The notes beneath the pieces are model-generated. The model was not told the origin of the DNA, ran no database searches, and saw only the letters and a list, made by a program, of their open reading frames with translations. Of a stretch of 64,000 bases of DNA, positions 32,137-42,434 are shown piece after piece; position 1 is the first letter of the stretch, and each line of letters begins with the position of its first letter. A program made the translations under genes and the position numbers. This DNA comes from Eublepharis macularius (taxonomy: Eukaryota > Chordata > Lepidosauria > Squamata > Eublepharidae), in assembly GCF_028583425.1 (NCBI RefSeq), contig NC_072796.1:85984464-86048463 (forward strand), written 5' to 3'.

Positions 32137-32250
32137 CTCTGTATAGCAACCATCATCTTCCTTTAAAGATCTCCCATCCAATTACTAACCAAGGCAGATC
32201 TTGCTTAGGTTCTGAGATCAGATGAGATCGGACTTGCCTAGGCTATAGAG
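32137..32250 (-). pseudogene. 5S rRNA-like fragment
   Basis: On the minus strand TCTGATCTCAGAACCTAAGC...TGCC-TGGTTAGTAATTGGATGGGAG matches the central and 3' parts of vertebrate 5S rRNA (GTCTGATCTCGGAAGCTAAGC and TTAGTACTTGGATGGGAGACC) with several changes; the best region is 32171-32235. The 5' part is replaced by GGCTATAGAGG-like sequence and the 3' part is strongly diverged. It is therefore a pseudogene or the head of a 5S-derived SINE, not a working gene. No T-run terminator follows in the expected place. Confidence 0.7.
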
Positions 32251-32257
32251 GCTATAC

Positions 32258-32311
32258 TTTGGTTGATAGAACCAGTGTGCTAAACATACTACTCAAATAA
32301 TGAAAAGATAG
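32258..32311 (+). repeat. Second copy of the 54-bp duplication, inserted between GGCTATAGAGGCTAT repeats
   Basis: Flanked on both sides by GGCTATAGAGGCTAT(A/G)C (32241-32256 and about 32316-32331), followed by CTTAGGCTATG. The layout looks like filler copied from about 300 bases upstream during break repair. Confidence 0.75.
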
Positions 32312-32331
32312 CTTCGGCTATAGAGGCTATG

Positions 32332-32930
32332 CTTAGGCTATGTAGATCATTAAAGGAGAGCAATTACATATGTCCAAGAAAGTATTTTGCCCAAAGATAA
32401 GCAAGTCACAGGCAAGGACCCCTTCTAGGAAAAAGCTCCCAATGTTCAGCTTCTCATATTTATAGGGTTTCAAAATCATCTTCTAACAGTAACTCACTGT
32501 TGTCCCTCAAAGGGTTCACATTCATGGCTAACTACTTATAACTCCAAACACCAGACAAGCTTATCTATACTTGAAACATCTTCTTAAAGTATATAAAAAT
32601 GGTTAGTTCATTCTTGCTACATTTTTTATTAATGTCTATAGAAAATTAGTGACTACAGGTTTCTCATACATATGAATATCTTTTGGCCCTCAACCAATAC
32701 ACCCATCCTTGAGTAATATCTCCACTTCTGTAGTTCTACATTCCTATCATTCTCAGATGCTCTGTGCACCTGGGCTTCAATGAATAATATCTATTGATAT
32801 GGGTTAGACTGCTCTTCTGTTAGACCCTATAAATTCATCCTGGGCCATACAACTGTGTTAATCCTCTGTTTCATGCCCCTTTCCAAAGTTGTTCTATTTT
32901 AGACCTACACAGACTCCCTTGGCATGTCCA
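32332..32930. other. No recognisable gene or repeat
   Basis: Low-GC sequence. Confidence 0.45.
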
Positions 32931-33112
32931 GGGCTGAATCCACACGCTCTCGGAGCATCCTGGCGTTGCGCTAAATGTTTGCTAAACACCCAGAAGTATA
33001 GCGTCTTTCTAGCGCAATTTCTGAATCATGCTAGAATGACGCTATACTTTCGGGTGTTTAGCAAACATTTAGCGCAACGCCGGGACGCTCCAAGGGCGTG
33101 TGGATTTGCCCC
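32931..33112. mobile_element. Palindromic MITE of about 180 bp
   Basis: GGGCTGAATCCACACGC at the left pairs with GCGTGTGGATTTGCCCC at the right. The arms continue through GCGTTGCGCTAAATGTTTGC, TAAACACCCAGAAGTATAGCG and their complements, leaving a loop of about 20 bases near 33015. Arms are nearly identical, so the copy is young or self-corrected. A perfect target duplication is not evident. Confidence 0.8.
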
Positions 33113-33699
33113 AGGTATGGGGCCAGGCTAGCCCTGTTTCTGTGTGCAAAGACATCTATGATTTTATTGATCAAATCCAGCAACTGTTCTCCTAATAGTT
33201 CTAGCTATAACTGCAACATTAGGTACACTGTTCACATTGGATAGTTCTCAGACTATAGAAAGGACCTTTATTTGGCGGACACTTTGATCTATCATCTGTT
33301 TATAATAATATTTGATCCAGTCCGGATGCCAGCAATTACAAAGCCATCATGTTGGCACTACATCAAAAAGTATGACATTATTCCAGTATTGTAGCAATGT
33401 TTACACTAGTACAAATATTGATTGAATACCAGACAGCATTCCACAGACCTAAAACAGTCACAGCCTGATTCTTTACTGTTACAAGGCAGGTGTCAGGCCC
33501 AATTTAAATATGATCCTTGTGGACAAGAATTATGTTCAAATCCAGCATGCCAATACAATGTCAAATCAGGTTAAGGATGTCCAGCACACTACAGCTGCAC
33601 ACACAGTGGCTGAATCTAAAATAGATGTTGGTCACATGCAGTGTCACACAGGTAAATTCTTACTCATCAGTGTCACACTGAGATTGGACCTAATCTATA
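33113..33699. other. No recognisable gene or repeat
   Basis: Nothing assignable. Confidence 0.45.
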
Positions 33700-33895
33700 A
33701 AAATTACTTTAATGCATTCTGTGCCGGGTTGTTCTTGAAGAAAACTAAGAAACTTCAGCTGGCATAAAATCCTGCTGCTCATCTGTTCGTAGGAGAAAGT
33801 ACATTTGAGCATATAACACCCATCTTGAAGTAACTAAAGTGGCTTTCAGTTTGTTCCTAGGTTCATTACAAGGTACTGGTTATTATCATGCACTA
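33700..33895 (+). pseudogene. L2/CR1-clade LINE ORF2 C-terminal fragment
   Basis: Encodes, with stops, KKLQLA-NPAAHLFVG, FEHITPILK-LKWLS and HYKVLVI, matching the LQ-QNAAARLL...HITPVL--LHWLP...YKVL pattern of the ORF2 C-terminus. Another LINE fragment in the opposite orientation starts at 34060. Confidence 0.6.
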
Positions 33896-33927
33896 AAAAA
33901 ACCCAATGATCATTAAAATAAAAATAA

Positions 33928-34008
33928 CAGTGCAAGCCTAAACAGAGATACTTTCCCTTCTGAGTCCTTTAAAGACAATGGACTGTAATTCTGTTTAGGA
34001 TTGCACTG
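33928..34008. mobile_element. Fold-back repeat of about 80 bp (CAGTGCAATCC family), copy 1
   Basis: CAGTGCAAGCCTAAACAGAG and its complement CTGTTTAGGATTGCACTG bracket a GACAATGGAC core. The middle is eroded. Same family as 40439. Confidence 0.65.
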
Positions 34009-34059
34009 TAAGTATCATAGACTACTTTAAATTATCACTCCCACACAAACCTCAGCACA

Positions 34060-34260
34060 ATTTTTTAACACTCAAATAAGCAACTTCTAAGTATCTATTT
34101 CTCATAGCTGTCAGCAGACCTTCTGGAAAAAACAGGTTTTACAGGCTTTACTGAAAGCCATAAGGGTCAAGATTTGGTGTGTTACTTCAGGGAGGGAGCT
34201 ACAGAAAAGTACCTGTCTTACAATGAGGTCAGACCTACTGTTAGCCAATGGATGGTCTCC
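34060..34260 (-). pseudogene. L2/CR1-clade LINE 3'-region fragment, reverse
   Basis: On the minus strand ACAGGTACTTTTCTGTAGCTCCCTCCCTGAAG... aligns loosely with the GCCAGGGCCTTTTCAGTCCTGGCTCCCACCTGG stretch at 20630, followed by GCTTTCAGTAAAGCCTGTAAAACC (the F-K--C-KT-LF block). Confidence 0.5.
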
Positions 34261-34944
34261 TTGTGAGTTGGGCGAATTAGCATACAAGGAGAAGCAGTGA
34301 GAGGGTAATTAAGCGAGATTCTTTCACAAATGTATATGAGGATCAATCCTCTAGAGAACGCTTTAATAAACAGGTGGATATTCAACCAAAAAGTTTTTGT
34401 TTATAAATTAATAAATATCACTTGCACAAAATACACATAGCACACACTCAGAGCATAACTAGAAGACAAGGAGGAAAGGGGAGATAGAAATCCAAGGAGT
34501 CAGATGATATTTACCAATTTAGAAGGCAGAAGGTGTCTATAGGAAAGCAACTTTGAGGTGACCAGTGCTTCGTGGCACAAGGAGAGGCTCAGATGGGTGT
34601 CTGAGGGTGGGTATTGGATCCAAGGACACACACATACAACTATGGCAGAGGATAGCCCAATTATACTGTGGAATTTACCCTGTGGCAGGATGGCGTCTTT
34701 TGCCCCCAAACAATAAATGGCTATCTCCGAAGTGAAACAGTAAAACTTGGAAAGGTTTGATTAAACCTTCCTGGGTGTTGCCAGTGGTAAAAAAGGTGCT
34801 TGATGCCTATGATGGCTGGGACGGGGGGGAGGGTGGCTTATAAGATCCCTAAATAGCCCAAACTGGGTAAGTAGATAAGGGAAACTCAGCAGGATATAGA
34901 GGTGATTAATTTAGGAACTTCAGAAAAACCTTATTGTCTTAAAG
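34261..34944. other. No recognisable gene or repeat
   Basis: Nothing assignable. A short G7 run is at about 34825. Confidence 0.45.
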
Positions 34945-35110
34945 TTAGAGGTGGGCATGGACTGGAAAATGGACCAAAATTTGAGATGGACTGACCCGGT
35001 TCTGTGTTCGCGAAACGGTGGGTCATGGGATGACTGTTTTCAATGAACCCCACGACTTTTCAGCCAGTTCATTGGTCCGTCATCCGTGAATCCAGACATC
35101 GGGGGGGGGG
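34945..35110 (+). mobile_element. hAT-like left end, diverged family
   Basis: TAGAGGTGGGCATGGACTGG opens with a hAT-type tip (TAGRNRTGGGCA). It is followed by GACCCGGTTCTGTGTTCGCG and self-complementary stretches (TTCAATGAACC, AGCCAGTTCATTGGTCC). It ends in a G10 run at 35101-35110. No right end could be found before the next element. Confidence 0.35.
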
Positions 35111-35662
35111 GATAAAGCCTCCCTGTGCCCCTTGCAAGTGGCACTGGGAGTGCTCTAATGTTTAAATCCCCTCTTGCTCTAGCTGACTGGTGGGCTGCCA
35201 GTCAGCCCACCAGTCCTCCCTTGCTATAGCTGACTGGAGCTCACCTCTGGGGGTGTGGGGCTATAAGCTAGTCTTGCCTCATGACTCACATGTCAGTAAT
35301 TTTCCAACTCCCAGCTGGGGGTTGGCAGCCATTTCCTGCCTTGCCAGACAGTGTTTCTGTGTTTTTAAAACACATGAGACAGACTTATGATATATCCATA
35401 TTCATAAGCTTCCTGCTACTGCCTGATAACCAGATGGGAAAGAGATATTGTTGGGCTGGCATAAGTGTGTGCATGGTTCTATACCAACTATTCCAAAAAA
35501 AATTGGTTCCTCAGACTTGTGAGATCACAGAATTTAAAGATAATTGGGGTTTTTTAGTGCATATTCTTTTATGGCTCTAAACTTTTATGAAGGGACAGGA
35601 TATAAATATTTTAAAGAAAAATAAGTGTTTAAGGGATAAATATACAGCAAGAGTGACACAAT
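35111..35662. other. Unassigned; short palindrome at 35178-35215
   Basis: ACTGGTGGGCTGCCAGTCAGCCCACCAGT is a perfect hairpin of about 12-bp arms inside a tandem GCTGACTGG context. The rest is not identifiable and could be the interior of the hAT-like element that starts at 34945. Confidence 0.4.
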
Positions 35663-36104
35663 TAGACATGGGCACGAACCGCATTACGAACTTCAAACCC
35701 CCACGAAATTGGCGATCGCGACCCGGCAGTTCGGGATTGTCCACAGCCAATGAACTAGCGTTCGGAAGAAGCCTGGTTCGGTTCGTTTGGCCGCGGTTTG
35801 GGAAGCCAGACAGTCAGGTGCCATCAATCAATTCCCCTGGAAACGGAGCTGGGGGAATGCCTGAACTCTGTCTGTGCTCCTTCTGTCGTCCTGGAAACCC
35901 AAATGGAAGCCCAGCTTACCTTGATCGGCAAGTCTTCCTTCCAACCACAGAGCTGCAAAGCAGTTACAAGTTGGGAGAAGACATCAGGAAGAGGGAGGGG
36001 ATGTTCTGTAGCCATAGGCACTCCAATCTCATCCCTGCAAACCCTGATAGGCAGCTCTGATGGCCAAACACAGACCTCCTGTGTTGCTCTATGGGACCTC
36101 AGAT

Positions 36105-36110
36105 TATAAA
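36105..36110 (+). promoter_or_regulatory. TATA box of the 4.27-kb hAT
   Basis: TATAAA in GATTATAAAAAGCAC, about 440 bases inside the left end and 1 kb before the transposase remnant. Conserved in position with 12085. Confidence 0.45.
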
Positions 36111-36244
36111 AAGCACTGCGATCCCAGTTCTGGTTTCACTTTCAGCGAGCAGTGGAGTGGGACGGAGCTCTTGCTTGCTACTTGCTAGCCTTTGGGGAGA
36201 GACAGAGTATAATTGAGCTTGGATTTTGGGGATAGGCATCTATC

Positions 36245-36655
36245 TCCTCTGGTGCCAGGGCTGCTGGCAGGCCCTGGGGCCTAGCTCAGTGGGCACCTCG
36301 ACTGAGGGCTCACAGCATTATTACTAGTGCCTGATCTGGTCAGGCCTCTGGGAGTGGTGGGCTAGGGCTCTAGTCTCACTCTCCCTCTGGTGCCAGGGCT
36401 GCTGCCAGGCCCTGGGGCGAAGCTCAGTGGGCACCTTGGCTGAGAGCTCACCAAATTATTATTATTATTATCACAATCATCATTTTCATTATTATTCTTA
36501 TTATTACTATTATTATTATTAGTCTCTGTGCCTGTTCTGTCCAGGCATCTTGGTGTGCTGGGCTACGACTGTAGCCTCAGCCTCTGGTTCCAGTACTGCT
36601 GCCAGGCCCTGGGGCCAAGCTCAGTGGGCACCACGGCAGAGGGCACAGAGAGTCA
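36245..36655 (+). repeat. Three imperfect tandem units with internal ATT microsatellite
   Basis: CTCTGGTGCCAGGGCTGCTG, CAGGCCCTGGGGC and AGCTCAGTGGGCACC recur at about 36248, 36380 and 36581, with GAGGGCTCAC-like ends. An (ATT)n/(TTA)n stretch runs from about 36453 to 36520 in the second unit. Confidence 0.8.
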
Positions 36656-37092
36656 TCTCCTTTCCTGTCCTCCTTAATTCTAGTTTGGTGGCACAATGAG
36701 TCTTCCTCTTGTGTTGGCCGCCAAGGGTGGTTGTGGGGTGAAGTGCAATGGCAGTCCTCCTGGTTCACTTGTGAAAAGCAGTATTGGGTGTGGCTCGGAG
36801 GCAGCAGAGAGTCCTCCCGCTCCCCCCCAATTCACCTGTGGGTGCTGTGGAGGAGGCCAAAGAGGTCTTTCCACAGGGGGGAGAGAATCTCTCTCAACAT
36901 TTTGAGGAGGGGGGTGGGCGATGGATCCATGGAGGAATGGTATGTGTGTTATGAAAGACCCCTCCCATCCCCATCCCAACCTCTCGGTGGTGTCCCTTCC
37001 TGCAGTTCACCCCTCACCCCATTGTCCATGGCCAGCTCTGCAGCGCAGTCTGTAATCGTTCGTCCTCCTTCCCCTGGGACAGTTAGTGGAGG

Positions 37093-37668
37093 CACTTTTG
37101 GGCCCTTCCTGATGACCCTTGTGTGGTGTGGTGCTGTGCCTGTGATGTCCTGGTGCGCAGGGGCAAAAACCCGAAGCACCTGTCTTCGATGGCCCTGACT
37201 CAGCACTTGAAGAAGCACCACCCAAGCCTGTCTCCCTCCTCACCCAGTGAAACATCCGTTGGGGGGAGAAAGGGGGTGACCCACTCTTCTGAGCAGGAGT
37301 CAGTGGGAGGGTCATTTTGCCCTGAGGGTGACGTTGGTGGGAGCAGAGCACACCAGCAGGCCGTGCTCGCAGAGGTTGTCCCCTCGGGGTCTGGGACAGC
37401 GCCGCTTAGAACCTCGAGGCTGATGGCTCAGGAGGTGGGCCTTCGCATCTTGGCAGAGACGATTGCCCTACATGGCTTGCCCCTATCCAGCGTGGACTGC
37501 GTGGGCTTCCACAGGCTACTAAAACATTTTGCCCCTTGGTTCTCCATGCCGTCATCACGCACCCTTGCCCGTCGAGTCCTGTGGGTATCTCGAATGAGGG
37601 CTGGCACGTTTGGGTCAGGTTTAGCCAGGTCCAGTCCCACTGCTAACAGGCTTCTGAGATCTTGCTAG
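37093..37668 (+). pseudogene. hAT transposase N-terminus (BED zinc finger), truncated
   Basis: The open frame carries the BED-type finger: C-A-C-D (C-x2-C) followed about 20 residues later by H-L-K-K-H-H, preceded by the conserved V-W. After a variable Ser/Gly-rich linker comes the block ETIALHGLPLSSVDCVGFHRL, then FAPWFSMPSSRTLARR, matching the region after the finger in hAT/ZBED transposases (LP-S-VD--GF--LL----P-Y-MPSR-TL). The frame ends at 37668. The DDE catalytic residues and the C-terminal dimerisation domain are absent on either strand nearby. The finger could still bind DNA if expressed, but a functional product is unlikely. No in-frame ATG precedes the finger closely. Confidence 0.75.
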
Positions 37669-37786
37669 GCCTTCCTGGCACAGCCAGATCATCATGACAC
37701 CTCCTTTCTGTGAAGGCAGGAAAGTGGGTGATGCTGGAGGCAGCCTCGTTTGGGCACTTGCGCAGCAGCTCAGGAACTGTTTCACA

Positions 37787-37834
37787 TATAGTTAAGCTGC
37801 ATGGTGCCCCTATAGTTAAGCTGCATGGTGCCCC
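37787..37834 (+). repeat. Exact 24-bp tandem duplication
   Basis: TATAGTTAAGCTGCATGGTG plus CCCC occurs twice back to back (37787-37810 and 37811-37834) with no difference, so it is very recent. Confidence 0.9.
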
Positions 37835-38344
37835 TAAACACTGAGCCCTCTGAGCAGGGTGGAATGGGTCCCTCGACTCATGTCCTTCCCGCAAAGGCAG
37901 GAAGGTGGCCGATGTCAGCTGCTGCTGCTGCTGTCATGTTTCCGTCTCCCCCTCTCAGGAACCACTCTGACCCATCCAAGCAATGTCTCCTGTCCTGCCC
38001 ATCCCCTACTTTCCGCAAAGGCAGAACGGCGGGTCATGTCAGCCGCTGCTTCACAAGGAACTATCCTGTTTCTGCTCCCTCCTTGGTTACACAGCTCGGT
38101 TGCAATCACACAGCCAATTGTATTGTATAGGGATACAGTTGGTTGCACAGCGTGGCGGCTCCCCTGTCAACGGGACTGACGGGACCCCTTTCAGCTGAGT
38201 GGGAATGTGTCCCGCAACTCCTGTCCTTTCTGTCAAGGTAGGAAGGTGGGTGGTGCTGGCTGCCACCAGAGAAATCCTCAGTGGGACCCTCGGATGAGGA
38301 CCCACCCATGGTTGCTGGGGGATCTTGCCGCTCCCCCTCCACAT

Positions 38345-38935
38345 GTCGGACAGAACAAGACAGAGAGACAGATAGAAAGATGTGTTGAAAAACAAAAACA
38401 AAACCATTGGAAAAAAAAAGATGGACACACGAGCATACATATAGATGAAGATAGAGAAAGGAATGTAGAAAACAATATAGTTATAGAAAGAGGAAAAAAA
38501 ACAGCTAGAGATGGAAAGAAATAATAAAGAGCAGATACATACGTAGAAAGAGATAGATTCAGATAAATAGTGGTGGAATCATAGGCAAAACAGAGAGAGG
38601 GAGACAGTTGCAAGTAGACAGTGAGAGGGAGATACAGAGAAACAGATAGAAAGGGGCACACAGATATCAACCGTTCTAGAAGTGGAAATAGAATGCGAAT
38701 GCGTCAAGGAGATATAGAATCGAACTGAACATGCCACATCCATGGAGAAAAGGATTTAAAATCAAAAACAGAGAAAGAGACAAACATTACAGAATGTATC
38801 AGTATAATGAAAAATACACTAGAATGTATGCACAAACATTAGAGAATGTATGTTAACAGAAAATGGTATATGGTTGGAGAACTGTATGTAGAAACAGATA
38901 GAGATTGAAATAGAAAGAGAGAGGATATCACCCGC
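38345..38935 (+). repeat. Purine-rich low-complexity tract
   Basis: About 590 bases dominated by AGA, GATA and ACAGA words on the plus strand, with few C or T runs. The irregular repetition looks like a degenerate AGAT/AGAC microsatellite. Confidence 0.75.
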
Positions 38936-39939
38936 CCTCTGGTCCTCGCTGGGAATACCAGCATGCTCCACTTTGGCCTGGAGGTTACAAGGGGATCTTC
39001 CCACTTACCCACCACATGAGAAGTCCTCTCCCTCCCATCCTTTCCAGCAAGGCAGGAAGGTGGGTACTGTCGGCTGCTGCCGCACTGTTCCTCAGTGGGA
39101 CCCTCAGGTGAGGAACTGTGGTTGCTGAGGGATCTTCCCCCTCCCCCTCCTCATGATGACATGTCCTCTCCCTCTCATCTTTTCCGGGAAGGCAGGAAGG
39201 TGGGTACTGTCGGCTGCTGTCGAAATTTTCCTTAGTGGGACCCTCAGGCGAGGACCCACAGTTGCTGGGGGATCAGGCCCCCATCCGAATGTCATGTCCT
39301 CTCCCACCCATGCTGGGAATACCAGTGCACTCCTCTTTGGCCTGGTGGGCGGGCACATGGAGGGTGCTGCCGGTGAGTGGTCAGACTCCCTGCCTCCCTG
39401 TGCCTGCCAGGCCCTGCGGCCGCCGGCAGTACCCACCATTCCTACATTGGCAGGGAATACCAGTGCGCTCCTCTTTGGCCTGGCAGGCGGGCACATGGGG
39501 GTGCCACCAGTGAGCAGCCAGACCCCCCGCCCCCTGAGGGGAGGTGGCTCATTGCCGCCTCCCTGTGCCCACCAGGCCCAGCAGCCACCGTCATCACCCA
39601 CCTTCTGTACACTGGGCCAACGTCAACCGGTGGCTCTAATTGTATCGAGTGGGAGTTTCCTGGGGGCCTTGGATTGGAGAGGGTATAACTCCAAGATCCC
39701 CTTTGCAATCTTGTCCAAACTTGGGTGATGGCTGTAGGAGAGCCTGCAAAACACTCCTCGGGAATATGGGCTCTCTAAGTGCAATGGAGGCCGTTCTGTG
39801 CCCCACAAACCACGAACCGCGAACCGGTTTGGCAATGGAAAATGTTCGTTTCGGTTCGCGACCTCGGGATCGTCGGCACCAAACCACGAACTGCGGAATT
39901 GATAAAAAATTTTGGTTCGTGCCCATGTCTAGACACAAT

Positions 39940-40438
39940 CCACATTTCAACTACAAAAACAACACAGTGGGACCAAAGTAACATAATTCTGCTCGATTTT
40001 AAATACTTGCTCCAAAAGAGGCCAGTCAAACTGAAGTACAGCCTGAATGTAGAAAACCACAATACAGATGGCAATTAAATCAGGGTTTACTTCCAATCTC
40101 CTTTAGGACTATAGAAAAAACAGCTGGCAATCATGATTAGAGTAAAACAACATGGAAGCAAAGGTAAGACAGTGTTTGAATAAGTTTGTATTAATATGCA
40201 CTGTTCCTTAATTAGCAAATAAGATCTATTTTGAAGGGGGCATGGAGAGCTACTGTGTTAAAATGCCAAAGAATGACACACAGTAGAAGAAAATTTAACC
40301 TTCCATACCCAAGACTTTCATCTTTGAGTTGTATCACTTTCCTTGTAAGGGGAGAGAGACAAGTATAGGCAGTGGCAAAAAATCTGGGTAAAATGTAGCT
40401 GTCCAGTCTTCTTGTAAATCCTTATTGCAATTGGCAGT
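39940..40438. other. No recognisable gene or repeat
   Basis: AT-rich flank of the hAT. Confidence 0.45.
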
Positions 40439-40518
40439 GCAATCCTATGGAGAGTTACTCCAGTCTAAGCCCATTGAAGTCAATGGGTTTAGATTGGAGT
40501 AACTCTCCATAGGGTTGC
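40439..40518. mobile_element. Fold-back repeat of 80 bp (CAGTGCAATCC family), copy 2
   Basis: GCAATCCTATGGAGAGTTAC and its complement GTAACTCTCCATAGGGTTGC are nearly perfect arms meeting at CCATTGAAGTCAATGG. The whole unit forms one hairpin. Eroded relatives are at 4529, 22640 and 33928. Confidence 0.8.
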
Positions 40519-42434
40519 ATATTAAATGTGATTTCTTCAGGTTACATAGATGGAAGGAAAGAGAAAAAAGAGTTGCAATCCATCTTGATGTAGTGCAAAC
40601 ATCTTCTTGCTCTTGTTCCTGTTCCTCTTAGCAGAGAATATGGGAAACAGTAGCCCTGTTTCTTATGTCAGCATAAGAAAACACACTTTCTTCAGCCAGA
40701 CTGACTACTGTTTGACGTCATCATCACTAGGTGGCAGTAGATCAATACTCAATATGCATGCACATAAAATCCAGTAGTAATCTAAATTAGGGGCTGATAC
40801 AGAAGATACCTTTTTTCCCAAGTTATGCAAGTTGCCATGACTAGGGTTAGTGATTTCATTAGGAAAGCTAGGCCATTTCCACACGGCTTACCTTTTGCCG
40901 GGATGCAGCATGTTCTCGCGCGAAATCGCGTGATAATAGCATCTTCCTGACTAAGAACAATCATACAGCTGCAAGTTTCTCTGACTTGCTTTTCATTAAG
41001 GAAAAACATTAAAGCAAAGTTGCATATAACTGTGACTTTGCAATATCTCTTGAGTGAAGGTCTGAAGTGAAAGGGGCTGCCTAACGCTTGCTTTTTGGGT
41101 CCTTATTCTGCACGAAATTACCCTCCCACTCTGCTTTTCTCCTCTCTAGGAGAAGATATGGGAACTTGTGTCTTTTATTCTGTGACTACAAAAGCAGCTG
41201 TTGGGGGTGAGTTCCTAAGGAAAAAGAATTAAACACCTCCTCCCCACTCAAGGTTGCAGCCTTCTCCGGTTGCTTTCATTCGAAAGACAATTTGGTCAAA
41301 ATTACACATAGTTACACATCATATTTGAGCTTCATTCAAAAATTCCCTATACAGATTGGCTGTGCGATGTTTGAATAAAAAGTTACATCTTGACGCATGT
41401 GGTCTACAATTAGTGCTCAGTAGATTCTGTTCACACTGAAGATTGCTTACATGTCATTTCCCATATATTAATTACAGGGCAAAAGCCCATCCGGGGAAGC
41501 ATGCTTAGTATTTGTTCTATGTGAGAACATGCGGTGAGCTGTACTTTGATTTCCTTTGTGTCACAGGTGTGCAGGTGGGCCATATATTCATTTGAAACTT
41601 TGTGATGTGGGGTGTTTGTGGACTTTATGAGGGATGTGAACAGTGCACTTCTGAGCAGGCAGCAATTCTTGTGAGAGATTTCTTTGGAAATTTTGAAATA
41701 ATTCCCAGTGATTTCCATGGTTGTGAGGAAATTTGCACACATTAATAGCTGCCTTATCGCTTATATTGTATGCACCATATGCAAATATAATCAGCTAATA
41801 TGCTAGTTATTTGGCCAAATCCCAACTGGTCTTGCTTTAATTGACTAACAGCCATTCTGAATATGCTGCAACAGAAAACAGAACCATGCTACCAGGAATA
41901 CCTTGCATATCCATTCGATGTACCTTGATCTTCATCTCAGTCTGGCCTCCTTGCTCCAGCTGGAGCCCCTGACCAACTCCACCCAGAAGGAGCCTACAGA
42001 GGCTTGGGAAGCCAGCTTGAACCCACTGCTACCAGTCTCCTGCTAATGAGCCTCCAGGATAGTGAGGGTGGGTTCCCTGGCTGGTACCATAACTGGGATG
42101 TGCATTTTGCAGAGGAGCTATGAAGCATGAGTTAAAACAAATCACAGAGGCAATCAACTTTGTACACTGGCCAAGTTCTTAAATTGCTAGACCCCAGTCA
42201 GGCTGCATTCAACCATTCCCAGCAAGTCTGAATTTTATTCTCCGCTGCAAGTACCAGGCCAATAGTTAGAGGTGCATCTGTTTGGTAGACTGATCTCCAG
42301 AACAAATTCAGAATCCCCTTCCCTTCTCCAAACTACCGTGGAAGTAGGAGGAAACTTTGGAAATCCCCCTTGTTAGAAGTTTTCTTAGGAAAGCAGGCTC
42401 TCCCTGATTTTCTCTTGTCCTTTGATAAGCATTA
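40519..42434. other. Mostly unrecognised; truncated MITE end at 40871-40935
   Basis: GGCCATTTCCACACGGCTTACC at 40871 is the tip of the GGCCATTTCC family, followed by a palindrome CGCGCGAAATCGCG (40917-40930); the other end is missing. The rest holds no identifiable element or gene. Confidence 0.45.

Larger units (their letters stand above)
37700..39600 (+). repeat. Diverged tandem repeats filling the hAT interior
   Basis: A motif GCAAAGGCAGGAAGGTGGGT followed by TGTCRGCTGCTGC recurs at about 37712, 37891, 38014, 38231, 39047 and 39185, often with GTGGGACCCTC-G--GAGGACC and GGTTGCTGGGGGATC downstream. A second unit, CTGGGAATACCAGTGC...CTCTTTGGCCTGG-GGGCGGGCACATGG, occurs at about 39313 and 39455 and partly at 38948. 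The series is broken by the purine-rich tract at 38345. Confidence 0.75.
35663..39931 (+). mobile_element. hAT transposon, 4.27 kb, with transposase remnant
   Basis: The first and last 18 bases are a perfect inverted repeat, TAGACATGGGCACGAACC. Flanks GACACAAT at 35655-35662 and 39932-39939 are a perfect 8-bp target duplication. The left 580 bases and right 130 bases are shared with the short element at 11631. Inside, in order: TATA box (36105), three imperfect tandem units with an ATT microsatellite, the start of a BED-finger transposase (37093-37668), then tandem repeats and a purine-rich tract to about 39600. Only the N-terminal third of a transposase is left, so it cannot encode its own movement. 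Intact tips and a perfect duplication suggest it moved relatively recently, by transposase made elsewhere. Confidence 0.92.

Noticed and set aside
32137..32250. Functional 5S rRNA gene
   Set aside because: Ends do not match, several changes in the core, no terminator T-run; pseudogene or SINE head.
36731..37198. 155-codon frame just upstream of the BED finger
   Set aside because: Overlaps the finger frame in a different register and ends inside it; the finger frame has the conserved residues.
37123..37668. BED-finger frame as a host ZBED gene
   Set aside because: Enclosed by hAT tips and target duplication, no exon structure and no catalytic or C-terminal domain; best read as transposase remnant.
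39104..39728. Long overlapping frames on both strands (165-191 codons)
   Set aside because: They fall in GC-rich tandem repeats and translate the same repeated units in several frames, with no domain.
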